Notes: generated by a model from the sequence alone, not told the origin. A stretch of DNA of 64,000 nucleotides from Hexactinellida sp. DTS-2022 (GCA_028753945.1 JAPNXP010000007.1:2046001-2110000), one strand, 5' to 3'; shown: positions 11,927-24,262, numbered from the stretch's first letter. Numbers and translations are program-made.

Positions 11927-13130
11927 TTTGAAAGAGTTATCAAGGCACTTGAAAATATTACATATTGTAATTGAAAATAGAAGAATCATTAGGTAGTGAT
12001 CGACAACACCACCAAAAGATAACTTTGTTCATAATAAGTTAGCCTAATGAAAGAAGAAAACGAATAATGAAACACTAATGTATAATTGACAAAAAATAAA
12101 AACTCAAGAAGATTTACGAAAATAACAACATGGAATGTCACGAGGAATGACAAAAAATATTGTCAAACAACCGAACATACATAATAGAGAGACAAATGTC
12201 CGAATATCCACTTTGCATGGACGATGGTAGGATAAAAACTTACTACGAATAATTAACATTGAAATTAACAAGAATTAGATGAAGCAAAAAATGCAATATT
12301 TAAGAAAAATTGCTCAAAACTCAAGTAAATTCAGGTCATTCCGCCTGATCACCATATGTGATATGCCTGTCTAAAGAAAGCTGAAACCCTATTTAATGAT
12401 AATGTATCTTCTGATGTCGATGAAAAAATGGGTTCCTAACTGATGAAAGTCTATCAGACATACTGCCTCCTTAAAATCCACACGCCTATTTGCCTCTAAT
12501 TTCTGAATCACCAGTTAAAGAGTAACGATTACAAGGTGAGATCTACCAACAATTTTGGCTGAATTTAATTTAATAATGATTACAAATTAATACCAGATAT
12601 AGCGCATGATTAATGTTTGAAATGGCGATCGGAAAGATCTGTTCAGACAATCTGTATTAAGATTTATCGAAATTCTAACATTCAACAGATGATTGGTATG
12701 GCCAAAGCCCATCAACCCTACCGGTGCGTTGTTTCGACCCCTCTAGTAATCCAAATTTAGGGGAAATTTAACTGAAGATGAAATCCTCAGAGAAGTATTG
12801 TATGTACACTTCCCGGCCAAAACTATCTCAACAGCAAGAATTTTTATCCATGCATTCAAATATTTAGCAGCATAGTGACATTTGTAGATACTTGAGCATG
12901 TATGTTTTTATAAATTACAAACATTTTGAGTTCAATAAATAGGAAATCTTTAAATTCCCAATTTAGGGTGTTAAACTCATTAAGTATAATGAGCTTACTA
13001 AATATACCACATAATGAAGATCATGATTGGCGGAGCCTACACAATACGAAGTCAAATAAAAAACTATATTAAAATTATGTTACCACTATCTTTTATATTT
13101 AACCTTAGTTTGCAGCCGCTAAGTGCAACA
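11927..13130. other. non-coding AT-rich stretch
   Basis: No gene, terminal repeat or clear target duplication recognised. A loose resemblance to 10190-10580 (phrases around ACATACATA...GAGACAA...TGTC) suggests an old duplicated or dispersed repeat. Confidence 0.3.
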
Positions 13131-13379
13131 TTTTGGTCAAATTGAGCTTTTGATGAAAAAAGCGTGAAACTTAGCACAAAGTAAGACCACATCATATCAA
13201 AGTTTTTGGATATAGTAGCATCTTGTATTTTCCCATGGTAAAAATATTGAGGCTCCAAAGATTTACCCCGAAAAAAAATTCCCGTTTAAAAAAATCTAGG
13301 TTATATTCTTTAGATGCTTTTTAAACAACTTTTTATTCTCAGATTCTTGCTCAGCACTTAATTTCTAGCACTGCGTGGG

Positions 13380-13975
13380 GCGAGTTAATAAATTCGGGTT
13401 GCGGGACCCCTAAGCCGCGGGTTCTTGCGGGTTAAAGGATCAGAAAGTTTGGGGGCGGGTCGGGTCGGGTGCGGGTCACGGAATCGTCTTGCGGGTAGGA
13501 TGCGGGTCTGAGATTCTTACTGTGGGTTGGTGCGGATTGATGCGGGTCAGTGCGGATTTGCGCAAGAGTTCTCGCTAAGGTTTATTTGGGGGCCGCAGTG
13601 TCCACTTAGACTCCACTAATTGTAACAATGTTCCCCTCTATAGATCCTAAACAAAATTAATGATCAATATAATCTCAAGATTGCAGAAGTCTTGCGATGG
13701 AACGATTATTTCGTAATCCCGAATAATAAACTCGTGATTCATCAAATTTCCGCCCAAAACATATTGCCGTCTTCTTTATTCCTTAATGATGTAAATATTA
13801 TTGTGCCCGCATTGTGCGCCGAGTGTTTACACCCTATTATATAATCCTAGAAATAATACTGGCCATCGAGTGTTGGTGCGGGTTGGGCGCGGGTTAATGT
13901 GAGTTAGTTTCGGGTTGGTGCGTGTTGATTTGTTTATATTGTCGGATTTTCGGGGCGGGGCGGGGCTTCTGTTTT
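13380..13975. repeat. G-rich repeat region (GCGGGT-type units)
   Basis: Multiple GCGGGTCGGGT- and TTGCGGGT-like units occur in an otherwise AT-rich region, ending in CGGGGCGGGGCGGGG near 13951-13965. It may be a hAT-type MITE of the G-rich kind (left end near CACTGCGTGGGGCGAG), but I found no target duplication. The final run has the spacing of a G-quadruplex motif. Confidence 0.45.
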
Positions 13976-13979
13976 ACAA

Positions 13980-16900
13980 CAGCTCGATGCGGTACAAGGA
14001 GGATACAGATATTGTCAGGCACATTGGATAGAAAGAAACACCACTGCCCATCTATTTAGGTGTGATGATCCATACAAAAATCCGGGTACGTAAGCTTGTT
14101 GACACTCTGTTTAACCTGGGACTGTGCATATCGTATGATCTGGTATTAAACATCTCCACTGAACTGGGAAATAAAGTTTGTTATCACTATGATCAGGAAA
14201 AAGTTGTTTTCCCCCTTAACTTAATGGCGGACTTTTCACAACAACCGCGGTAGACAATATTGACCACACCCACAGTTCAACTAGTGCTCAGGACTCATTT
14301 CATGGTACTGGAATATCTCTATTTATGCACCATGATCAGAACTTCCATAGAATCCAACGTGCTGTTTTCCCTATTCAGGATGATACTAGTACAAAGAAAA
14401 CTAAATTAAACCTTGCATAATCTTACACTAGTGTGCCTCCTATTATTTTGCATAGGGATGATCCACCTGCACCAAAGCTATATGGTCCCAACAGAGGGTA
14501 CTGCGAGCGCATGCCTCAAGCTTTACTCAAGGAATACAGGTAGATAATATTTACTTACCCTACCCAGTTTATTATCATTGTATAATTTTTTCCTGATAGC
14601 TAGCTGGAACAAGTTAATCGAGTGGTGTCGACTGAAAAGAACCAGGAAGATGATCCAGTTTCCTGGTCTGTTTACCATGCTAGCGTTCAACCTCTCAATA
14701 AACAATAGATAACTGTATGACACACAATTCTCTTCCGCCCCTTTTTAACGATCCAGCTCGCTCCGTATCCCTTAATCGCCACTCAATGGATGTAGTGAAG
14801 AAGGTAGTTGAGATCAGGGGCGTCGGAAGCGTGAAATTGGAGAGGGGGCAATCTGAAGTTAGAGGGGGCACAGACAAAAAGCTAATTCTTAGTAGTATAA
14901 AACCCAACGTGATTTTATGTCTTTTTTGATAGTTTCACTTCGGATAAGAGCAGTGGTATCATGACATTTGAACTCATGTGTATCATTGGTGTTGTTATTT
15001 CATCTATTTGGATAGGGGAAGGGGGCACAGGCGAGGGGATGCACAGATTAGGGGGGCACCGTGGGGGGGGCACCGAGATTTTTGAGGGGGGCACGTGCCC
15101 CCCTGTGCCCCCCCTTCTGACGCCCCTAGTTGAGATTCTAAACCTGGATATGTGCCCGTCATCACTATGGATCAGCCTCTGTACACAATTCCAAAACAAA
15201 TCCAGTGGAACTGGACAACAAGCCACGGTGAAGATCGATTCTTTATGATTTTTGCAGGACTACATATTGAGATGGCAGCTTTCAAGATAAGTGGAAATTT
15301 CTAGATGGCAGTGGTTGGGCAGGTGCACTAGTACAAAACAATGTTGCTCCACCTGGTACGGCTGATTAATTTCTTCGGGGCGTTCATGTGTCTCGCACCC
15401 GACGAGCTCACCAGATCACAGCTTGCAGCATGCATATATTTATGAAGAAAGCAAACTTAGAGTAATGCACTAGTTTGGGAGAGGAACAGAATAATTCTTT
15501 ACTGTAAGATTGGTGCTCCAACAGGGCCGAATTATATCCACAGTTCTAGTTCTGGTAATTAATCCTCCATATAGAATTGGAAGTGATGGTCTACGTGAGA
15601 GCCATAAGATCCAGATTTCGAGCTATATATAGACGCTCATACCAAGATCGTTCCCGGATTTTCGCCTTGGACCACAACTCATTACGCTAGATGGACCTCT
15701 GTTCATCTTCGAGACATGGTTACACTAAAGTACGTTCATCCTACTGTGTTTCCGAGTTCCTGAAAGGGAATTTTGTTGTGAAGAAGACAATACGGAGATT
15801 CCTCGCTATTGGCATTGAACATGCCCACGAGCAAAACAATGCTTCTGTGAAAGATGATGGGAAGCCGTAGGCCTAACTGAGAACCCTGCTTCTCTGCGAC
15901 GCTGGATGGAGTCTGGAGCTGAGATGGCCAGACTTGATGGAGAGATTGAGGCAGCATCTGAGACTAGAAGACATGACATGAGACATCATGAGGAGTCTAA
16001 ACACGACAATTGGCTTTTGCACGAGAGGTGAAAATCTAGCAAATACCATAGAAGAACTGAGAAACCAGTTCACTGAGAACAGCAGCTATCTTCTTTTACT
16101 GGATAATAAAGACCTTGCTGATCCAGCAGTTATTAACACTGTGCGAAAATTGAGAAACTAGGACAAGAGCAGTATGACACCTATGTTAGTGATCGGCTTG
16201 TCAATCAAACAAACCCAATTTAAGCTCCCATCAAGAAGAACAATCTTCCTCTCTTTAAGGGAAAGTTCAGGAGTGAGTCAAAGTAATTTTAAAATTATAT
16301 TTTCTACTAAATTACTAAATAAAATATTTTTAATTTTAATTCTAAAAAAAATTCATCGATAAATAGAGTAAGGAACATTTCGTAATTGAGGTTACTATTC
16401 AAAATCATAATTCAGGATAGTGAATTGTCGATTATTGGCTAGTCCGGATTCATACTGTATAGATATTTGATTCAGCTGTAACCGAGGATATATGAATTCT
16501 TAAGTTCTAATATTATGCATATAAACTACATAGATATAGAGTAAATTAATGGCTATTTCAACTTTCTCAAATTCAATATTTGAAAATTCACCACCGATGC
16601 CCCTTAACCGGCTTCCTGTCCGAGAGAAGACTATGTCACAGCTACAGCTAACTTCTCTGAAGAATGATTGTCCCTCTTTTATCGGCTGTATGTTGCATCA
16701 CAAGTACGTGGCGGTAACCTAGATGATATTTTTGAAAATTAAGCATATCTACAAGCGTTATCGAAAATGGTAAACTGAATTTGGGTTACAAATCAGATCT
16801 AGTTAGATGCTTGGAGGACTTGGTGGACTCCCAGGAGGATGCCACCAATCTCAATATACAAGTTATTATTCTTGATGGATCTGTTATTGTGAATATGCTA

Positions 16901-17450
16901 CGTCCTGCTTCTGCAAAGACTTTCTCGGATTAAGCAAAGCAACTTTTCCTGCCATACATTGAGTCCCAGTTGCAATATAAAAGCCGAGTCGACATTATTT
17001 GGGACGAGTACAAACCAGACAGCTTTGCGAAGAAAGAAGTGGAATGGTGTTCGGATATGTGTGGAGCCTGCAAGTTTAATTCCTAGAAACTGGCAAGAGT
17101 TTCTGCGCATTGATGAAAATAAATAGAACTTTTCTCTTTCCTCACAACTTGTATAGCATCCATTAAGAGCGAAAAATAGGTAATCAGTACACATAACTTG
17201 AGGTATGTGTACTGATGATATCTCAAGGCGAGCTCCATGCACATTGAATAGGCAGACACAAGGATCATTCTACATCTGGAAGATGCTGTAAAAGAAGGCA
17301 ATATCAAAGTTTCAATACGCACAGTTGACTCCGATGTGGTAGTATTGGCAGTGACACCAGGCCAGATTCTCAAAAAAAGCTGAAATATGGAGCGCTTTTG
17401 GTGTTGGAAAAAGCTTCCGTTTCTTAGCAGCTCATGAGATGGCTAGAACT
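13980..17450 (+). pseudogene. broken repeat-encoded protein of the SFHGTGIS family
   Basis: Successive frames give MIHTKIRVRKLVDTLFNLG and CISYDLVL near 14062, VDNIDHTHSSTSAQDSFHGT then GISLF after a frameshift at about 14235, GLHIEMAAFK near 15262, HVSRTRRAHQ near 15385, FALDHN near 15662, EHAHEQNNASVKDDG near 15818 and AFGVGKSFRFLAAHEMARTL at 17390-17450. This order matches a large repeat-encoded protein family I know from fish, mollusc and cnidarian genomes, without a confident formal name. It has many stops and frameshifts, an AT-rich insertion or intron near 16270-16560, and a 314-bp hAT MITE inserted at 14815. Confidence 0.65.
14815..15128. mobile_element. hAT-like MITE, 314 bp, inside the pseudogene
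   Basis: Ends CAGGGGCGTCGGAAG and CTTCTGACGCCCCTA. A perfect 8-bp duplication GTTGAGAT flanks it (14807-14814 and 15129-15136). The interior is G-rich on both sides (runs of GGGGGCAC and GTGCCCCC). Open frames crossing it are by-products of the insertion. Confidence 0.9.
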
Positions 17451-17459
17451 TTGGCCAAT

Positions 17460-17550
17460 CGTAAAGGGATTTTAACCATCTTGGCTATTTTGTACAGGCG
17501 TACAGGGATTTATTTAATTTGTACAGGGATTTTTATTTTGGTCAAAATTA
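17460..17550 (+). repeat. fragment related to the GTACAGGGATTTT MITE at 42442
   Basis: Three copies of a TGTACAGG-G/C-GTACAGGGATTT phrase, matching the left part of the 42442-42781 element (AACCAT..TTGGCTATTTTGTACAGG). The ends are missing. Confidence 0.5.
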
Positions 17551-17561
17551 CTTATTGTGAG

Positions 17562-17686
17562 CAGGGGCGGATTATCCAATAGGCACAGTAGGCACTGTGC
17601 CTAGGGTCTACGAAAAATTTGGGGCATAATTGCTGCCTGGTGTCCTCAAAGTGCCTAGGGCCTACGAAGACCTTAATTGGGCCCTG
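17562..17686. mobile_element. hAT-like MITE, 125 bp
   Basis: Begins CAGGGGCGGATTATCC and ends AATTGGGCCCTG. The flanks ATTGTGAG and ATTATGAG form an 8-bp duplication with one mismatch. Internal direct repeats of GTGCCTAGGG. Confidence 0.8.
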
Positions 17687-17707
17687 ATTATGAGTCTAAT
17701 AATAATA

Positions 17708-18022
17708 CAGTACACCCTCGCTAATCCAAAAAGATGTGTTCCGATCCAAAAAATCTGTTTCGATCCAAAAATTTGTTCCGATTAGTGAATTCGTACGGAT
17801 TTGTGAAGTAATGCATTTTCTATGGGCATCTAAATATGAGAATCTCGATAATCCGAAATAAACTTGTACAAACCTTGTTAATCCGCACTAAACATCCTTA
17901 AAAGCCTTCCCTGATACTTATTTTGTATACTTCTATTGCAATATACCTGATTTACGATTTTTGCCCATTTTTATTAGAAAGATAATTTGGTATCTACTGT
18001 TCGGATTAGCGAGGATGTACTG
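17708..18022. mobile_element. Tc1/pogo-like MITE, 315 bp
   Basis: TA then CAGTACACCCTCGCTAATCC at the left, GGATTAGCGAGGATGTACTG then TA at the right. TA flanks and CAG ends fit the Tc1/mariner-pogo group. A relative with the same GGATTAGC motif ends at 27448. Confidence 0.8.
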
Positions 18023-18024
18023 TA

Positions 18025-18861
18025 ATAATGTTTTCTCCATACGGAAATTCCGAGTAAACTCCGGGTAAAGTATTAGTAGCATATGGAGCAACTCTTTCGG
18101 GCCGGCCGGACTTATCCGGGCACCAGGGTGGGCTACGACGCCTATGGTCGTTCCTTTCAGTTTTAGTATACACTGACCGATCAAAAGTATATGAAAATAG
18201 GAATTTTAATCCAGACATAATAAGCTTCCTGTAGAGTATTAACGATAGTTTAACCTACTATGAAACACTATAAATATGTTGCTATAATTATAAATTTCCT
18301 AAACTAGGATTTTGAGTCATTTTCAACCAATACTCATGATGAGGCATATATGTGTCCCTGTAGCGTGCCACTTGCGACACAAGTGGCACAAATGGGAATG
18401 TGGCTGTATTATTGGAAATATTCCATCTCTGAGTGAATGGGGTTAGAAAAGTAAGGAATCAGGCGGCTGGGAAATATGCTGTTTAACCTTTCCGGAAGCT
18501 ACGAAGTTTGGAGAAAACTGCTATGGTGTGGTTGCAAGAAAGGTTGAAAAAACAGTGCAACTGCCTAAAGGCAGCACTCCATCGCTGCACTTTGCCACTT
18601 CGGTGGACTGTGCACAGAAATAAAAAAGAATCAACAATATTGTTATTTCTGTAACAGGAGTGATTACTACACTTGTCTCGCTTTCAATAAATTTATACTA
18701 TTGGTTAGTATCCATAGTATTTGATTCGTATATAGTGGACATAACAAAATAAAATAGGTCACTCAATAAAGCTAGTAGTTAAGGTGCAATTCTGTGAAAT
18801 TTAAAGCCGTTGCTAGTGAACATTAAAACCTTCTCCAAATACTGTCTATATACACATTAAA
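18025..18861. other. non-coding stretch inside the 6-kb element
   Basis: Contains a GC-rich patch near 18096-18145 (GGGCCGGCCGG) and short self-complementary phrases near 18370-18395 and 18560-18615 (GCCACTTGCG...AAGTGGC; CAGTGCAACTG...). No coding sequence is recognisable. Confidence 0.3.
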
Positions 18862-19109
18862 ATGGTGGGAATTAAGTGCTGAGCACGGATCTGAGAACAA
18901 AAAGTTTGTTGTTTTGAAAGCATCTGGATAATATGACCTTGATTTTTAAAAACGGGGATATTTTTATGGGGTAAATTTTTCTATCAATATTTTTACCATG
19001 AAAAGAATACAAGATGCCCTTATATCCAAAAGTTTGGTATGATGTGATATTACTTTGTGCCAAGTTTAACGCTTTTATCATCAAAAGCACAATTTTTCCA
19101 CTACTCAAC

Positions 19110-19435
19110 TGCACTATTACAATTTGTCCCAGTATACAGAAAGCATTAAAATCCACCACGATGGAGCCGTCAGTTTGGTTGTATCAATGAGTAATGCTGA
19201 TAGTAAAGTGTATCTCTATGATTTAATATATTACGGGCACATAACTAATAAACGAAAAGGACAACTCGCATCTCTTTATCATGTATAACCTTTTTATAAG
19301 CTATAAGTAATTGTTGAACCAATCAAACAAAGCTGGTGTGACTGCGGTTTATTCTCTGCTGCTGTTTCTATCAATTTTCCACTGATGGAAATCCTAACAA
19401 GACTACTAGATGCTGATAAAACATGATGAGAGAAT
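19110..19435 (+). pseudogene. Ulp1-type (C48) cysteine protease remnant
   Basis: One frame reads KVYLYDLIYYGHITNK with GQLASLYHV, then after a break VIVEPIKQSWCDCGLF and SAAVSINFPLMEIL. The VYLYD Asp region followed by Q-x-x-x-DCGLF is the C-terminal half of the Ulp1/SENP catalytic core (Asp, Gln, Cys). Such domains are common at the ends of large transposon proteins. Only the end is left, with stops; no zinc domain follows. Confidence 0.55.
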
Positions 19436-20043
19436 ACCTGACATAAGTTAACAATTGTGAACGTTCTAAAAGCTTGGTTTTATCGTCATTTAGATGAATT
19501 TCCATTACACTTTTGTTAAATAATTTTAATTATTGGGAGACAAAAGAGAAGTAAGTTTATCCCCAACATGAATCGCAAAACTGAATGATCTGGAGACTTG
19601 AAATAACGTAAAGAACTTAATTTGACAAACCTGTTGGCTATGCCTGTTAACTGACGAATTCAAGGATTGACATATTTCGTTCTGATTTTTCTCAGCCTTA
19701 CACTTTGAAAGAATTTTAACAATGACATCCATTTTCCCATTCCAGGTGAAAGTTGCGGCTAGAGCTTCGCCACTAAATTTTTAAATGCATCTAAAGCACT
19801 TGAAAGGTGTTTTCTAACATTCGCTTCAGTGAGTTATTGCATTATTTATAATTGGTATCAAATTGGAATGGTTATGGTAAGTAGTAATACTGTACTTGTG
19901 AGGATGTGACAATGATACTAGGCCCTAGGGTCAAAATTATTGATATTTACGAACATGCTCTACGTATGTACTTTATATGAGCATCTCTACGTAAATTATG
20001 AGCATGTTATGTGTCAGTGGCGGCGCTGAGTACTTCTTTGGGG
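19436..20043. other. non-coding stretch
   Basis: No convincing coding sequence or paired ends. The last part (CAGTGGCGGCGCTGAG near 20014) looks like another hAT-type left end whose partner is not visible. Confidence 0.3.
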
Positions 20044-20051
20044 GAGGGCTA

Positions 20052-20231
20052 CAGGGGCGTCCTGGTCAGAGGGGGCTCATCGGAGAACTTTCTGTGCTTT
20101 TGTACAGATAGAATAGCTTGAAAAGGGCATGCACCAAGGGAGCCCTTATCAAACTAGGAGCCCAAATTAGGGACCCCCAAAGGGGGCCCAGTGTGGATTC
20201 CCCGCTGGATTGTATGGCCAGGACGCCCCTG
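20052..20231. mobile_element. hAT-like MITE, 180 bp
   Basis: Perfect terminal repeats CAGGGGCGTCCTGG and CCAGGACGCCCCTG with a perfect 8-bp duplication GAGGGCTA (20044-20051 and 20232-20239). Non-coding. Confidence 0.93.
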
Positions 20232-20239
20232 GAGGGCTA

Positions 20240-20787
20240 TCGAAGTGGTTGCCGATGCACACTGATGAGATTCAAAGCACAATACTAGCATAAGCGAAAA
20301 TACCTTAAAATCCGGGTTCTGGTCATAAAATCTTCATAACCATGACTAAACCGGACAATCACCTTTTGTTGAAATATAGTTAGTTCTGGTATAAACCGAA
20401 CACAACCATGTGTGTGACGTCTAGAAGCGTAGTTATATCCAAGTTACACAGAATATATCCGAATTGTCCCTTTGTTATATGCATAGTTGATTCTGTTTAT
20501 AACCGGTTATAACCGGAATTAAAGTTGATTATAACCAAAACTATAACCAGAACTAACTACATATTTCAGTATATAGATTCAATTTTAACCATGGTCACTA
20601 GGATAAATTATTGAAATATGCGGGGAAATACACTTGGTTACATCCTAGTAGATAACTTAAACTAATTATAGTCCTACAAAGGTTTATTAAAGAGTTTCAA
20701 CACTTTTATAATCAAATTTTTGTAACTGAAACCAGCCTAAAATTGCATCGAATTAAGCAAAAATTAAATATTCAGGTTATAAAATCA
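20240..20787. other. non-coding stretch with an imperfect hairpin
   Basis: Between about 20370 and 20570 the phrases TGAAATATAGTTAGTTCTGG and CCAGAACTAACTACATATTTCA are close reverse complements around repeated ATAACC units, so this is probably a small fold-back MITE. No target duplication was resolved. Confidence 0.4.
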
Positions 20788-21229
20788 ACAAGCGCGCTAC
20801 ACTTGCTAGGTCGCTTCGCGACAGAACACAACCACACATTAACCGCTTCGCGTTGGTGTGTGGTTTACATACCTCTATCATTTATTATAAAGCGTATATA
20901 GGCCTAAAGGTGTTCTTAACAGGAAAAATCGCAAAAATACCTCAAAGATACAACATAGCAACATTTCTTTGCAAATCAGTACAGAAGGACCATATTTAGG
21001 GTTTGTACATGGTTTTGAGTCTCTTCCAAGCGTATTTTAGAGATAAGAGCTATTTTGTACAGCGAACCATTGGTTTCACCTCTTTGAATGATTCTCAGTT
21101 GTGTATTCCGGTGGTAACATAAACTCTAACTAAAATAGCCAGCAATTGATCAAAAAATATTATTTCAAAAGAGAAATTTGAAACTTTATGGCCCATCATC
21201 TCATTCGATGGTGCGTTTTTATGTCCAAT

Positions 21230-21420
21230 TTGTTTCTCAGGTCCCGAGCACATATAATTAAAACTTACGTGTGTAAAATACTCGCAATACCCGTCTTCCT
21301 ATCCGTATATTATACATTTTGTGACCCTAACATACACCGTTTTCAAAATGACCATATATGGTAAAAGAAAATGTGACAATTTTTTATGATGTAGCAAATT
21401 CTAACTTCCTAGTAACATAA
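21230..21420 (+). repeat. dispersed repeat fragment (family with 1583 and 34135)
   Basis: Carries CTTCCTATCCGTATATTATA, TTTTGTGACCCTAACA and GTTTTCAAAATGACCATA in the same order as 34217-34290. The CTTCCTAT...ATA-TACATTT phrase is also found in the fold-back families, suggesting a distant relationship. Confidence 0.45.
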
Positions 21421-22401
21421 ATAATCAATTTCAAGTTAGAAGGTATAGTTATCGAATACTACTTCGTAATTGGAATACGTGTGGGGATGCCTTTATGGCG
21501 TTTTTCTCAATATAATGTAAACACCGGAGATAGGGGGCTACATTCACTATTGTGAAGAAATTAAGATAGGTCAAGAGCTCAAATCTTTGGTACAATTTCT
21601 ATACCACCAACCTGTAAAGTGGGCTTGAATGAATAAGTCAAAAATACCAAACTTCAAGAAATAATAGACTCAAAAATAAAATACTTATCCAAAAATCCGG
21701 ACTTCAGACGCTCTCCCCTTGATATTTTGATCATGGAAGTCGAAAATCAAACATCTCTGCTACTGAATGGAAGATTAGGCCTTTATATAGTTTAATTAAT
21801 ACAACTAGAGAACATTCTAGAACAACTAGAAACTAAGTAGATCCTTAGCAGTATCTATGTTATACTGTATAGACGCTCAAATAGTAACTAAAAGAATACA
21901 TACTTAGACAAAACAATTCAATATGCTCTTGAATGAATAAATTCATAGTTATAGAAAGACAGATGTATTTCAGAGGTTACTTTGAAGTATTCAGAGAATC
22001 TATAGTGAATTTTCAATTCGCTATTAAGACTTACGTTATTAATAGTCAAATTTAATAATGTCAAATTTTCGTGATTACGACAACGTGTGATAAAGAGTAT
22101 GCATATTGGAAATCTGGTATGACAAAATTGTCGGTATTATAACTGTACATGTTCTATTAAATTTTGATAATTTTATTTCATAGAGGGCGTGAATTATGTG
22201 CAATTAAGTGAATTTTCATACTTCACGAATGCGACAATGACGTCATAATTTGCGAGGTGTGAGAAATTTCGTGTGGAAACCTCAAGTTACCCCTATATGC
22301 CCAAGGTTACCCCTTAATGCCAAAAATCACAATTGGAAACCGTCCTCTTTCTTCAATCAACTCGGAACATACTAACAAATATTATATACACACACACATA
22401 G

Positions 22402-22732
22402 CAGGGCCGGATTAATGTTGCGCGGGGCCCCCGGCATATTTTCAGCGCGGGGCCCTTGAATACTCCGATGATATTGTTAGTAACTTACATTTACTTAAAA
22501 TATATTTTAAGACCCAAAGATTTTTTGTCCTTTGATCCCCCTAAACCATTAAAAGCTACAATAATATTTTTAGAGGTAATGCTCTCTACTATGCTAGTCC
22601 AAGTCTATACCTTACACTAGAATGGAAGGCTAGAAGTTTAGAACATTTTGGGCAATCCGAAAGCGCGGGGCCTCCTAAAAGCGCGGGGCCCCCGGCATGT
22701 GCCGGGTTTGCCGTATGGTTATTCCGGCACTG
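22402..22732. mobile_element. hAT-like MITE, 331 bp
   Basis: Ends CAGGGCCGGATTAATG and GGTTATTCCGGCACTG, with a perfect 8-bp duplication ACACATAG (22394-22401 and 22733-22740). Internal direct repeats of GCGCGGGGCCC. It sits in the 5' end of the Helentron-like copy A. Confidence 0.92.
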
Positions 22733-22770
22733 ACACATAGTATATCCACACATGCATGCATAGTATTCAT

Positions 22771-23204
22771 CCATCATCTATCCCAAAGTCAAAACGGTGA
22801 TACCACACAAATCTAGAAAAACATCCTGTAAAAAGAATACAGAAAGAAGATGAACTCCCTCTATTTAAGAAAATTCAAATTCAATACTCTGCAAGATACA
22901 TCCTTATTCCTAACCAATTCCAATTAATATAAATAATTTAAAATAGACATCAACGAGTCTCATGTTGTAGCTTACCGTCTTAACAATGACTCTGGGATAG
23001 TGGTGGTCAAGGAATGCACATACATACATCGAAATTTTTATCTGTAGCTTACCTATGATGGGATTCGCTTTACTATTGCGGTACACTTCCAACTCAGGAT
23101 ACAATTTCCTTAAGAAACACTTGCCTCTTCGGAGAAAAACTTTCCCATAATTCAACTCAATTCAAGGTGGTATTGTTTTCTGAAACTTTTCCATTCATGG
23201 TGGC
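22771..23204. other. no feature recognised
   Basis: AT-rich sequence without paired ends or a convincing coding frame. The minus-strand frame at 22910-23155 shows no known motif. Confidence 0.3.
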
Positions 23205-23456
23205 CAGTGGCGCGCTACGGGGGGAGGCATGGGGGGCTTAAGCCCCCCTCTGAGCTCCCCCCGGAGGTGCAATAGAATATCATCCTCATAAGGATATTAC
23301 AACCCCTGTATGAGGTTGTATTATAGAAATTACATTTATGTTGTCCCTGTACCTATGAATTAGAATGAATATCATTGCCGCGCCACGTATTATGAGGTGT
23401 GGGTGTAGTGGGTGTCCACTGTATAGTCTAGTGGGTGTCCACTGTATAGTCTAGTG

Positions 23457-24262
23457 CAGGGGTCGGCAACCTTTTGAATGAAGTGTGCCAGTTTACCTAT
23501 AATTTCAACATATCTATGACCTCCTTGCCAAATATTATCCTCATAGTTGTGTCACTGGAAATTTGTCCCCAAATTGCCCCCCGTAACCAATTTACCAGAA
23601 AAATTTGGTTATGAGGGCCAATATTCGATGGAAAAATGTTCCAGGTCTGAAATATTTCGACCCACGATGGGACCAGTATTTCATTGAATTTTGGTAATAG
23701 GACCATTTTCCCATGGAATAACGGGCACTCGGAGCAAATTTCCCCGAAAGCATAGGTTCGGATACCTAGATTCCATGGAAAAATGGTCTTAGGAACAATA
23801 TTCCATGGAAAATGTTTCTAGCACCATTTTTGCAGAGTAACTTAGGCCTGGTACTTTCTTCCTCTCATGACTTACCCTCCAACCCGACTAATCAGTTCTT
23901 TTTGAGTCGTACGCGCTTAAACCTCGTTAAAACTGTTCAGCACTATATTCTCTGCTTATTACTAATTCAACCCATGGTGGAACAAAGAATTTCAGGTTGT
24001 GACAATTTATCCATGATAATCTTTGTCTATCCGTACCAATTTTCCAAGCGGACCAAAATTCCAAGACAGTTCTATCTCTTATGTATTTAATGACAAGTAA
24101 TAAACTTTATTGGAGTTAAAACTACTGTGTTTAGGTTGGCAAAAAACAGAGAAAACTGAAAATCGTCGACAAGGAAGAGTTTGAGTAAAATCACTTAGCG
24201 TGCCGTGGAGAAATACTTCGCGTGCCATAGGTGACACGCGTGCCAAGGGTTGCCGACCCCTG
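23457..24262. mobile_element. hAT (Charlie-like) non-autonomous element, 806 bp
   Basis: Perfect ends CAGGGGTCGGCAACC and GGTTGCCGACCCCTG, and a perfect 8-bp duplication GTCTAGTG (23449-23456 and 24263-24270). The CAGGGGTCGGCAA terminus is the one shared by many animal hAT-Charlie MITEs. The interior has several CCATGGAAAAATG-type units and no intact coding frame. Confidence 0.93.

Larger units (their letters stand above)
13137..19100 (+). mobile_element. about 6-kb inverted-repeat element carrying the 13980-17450 pseudogene
   Basis: A block near 13137-13370 (phrases AGCTTTTGATGA, CATCTTGTATT, ATGGTAAAAATATTGA, then GCTCAGCACTTAATT) is repeated in reverse near 18862-19100 (AATTAAGTGCTGAGC ... 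TCAATATTTTTACCATG ... TCATCAAAAGC). The two arms enclose the pseudogene and three small MITEs. I could not settle the exact outer ends or a target duplication. Placement of the pseudogene between the arms suggests a cut-and-paste DNA transposon. Confidence 0.6.
20788..22770 (-). mobile_element. Helentron-like non-autonomous element, copy A
   Basis: On the minus strand the 5' part reads TTTGTTAGTATGTTCCGAG then GTTGATTG and a non-coding body with GACGTCAT. The 3' part has the GC-rich motif CGCGAAGCGACCTAGCAAG. This 5' text and a 3' GCGACC-AGCAAGCG end followed by CGCTAGT or CGTTAGT in other copies resemble Helentron/HINE elements known from animals. The 5' end is split by the hAT MITE at 22402, and about 1 kb of unrelated sequence (20905-22010) lies inside. 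Confidence 0.5.

Noticed and set aside
14961-15248. Gly-rich 95-residue plus-strand frame
   Set aside because: It crosses the right half and edge of a hAT MITE with an exact 8-bp duplication; glycine richness is the G-run repeat in translation.
23812-24090. 92-residue plus-strand frame in the 806-bp hAT element
   Set aside because: No transposase motif (no RW-type or hATC block) and it is far too short; chance frame in a non-autonomous element.
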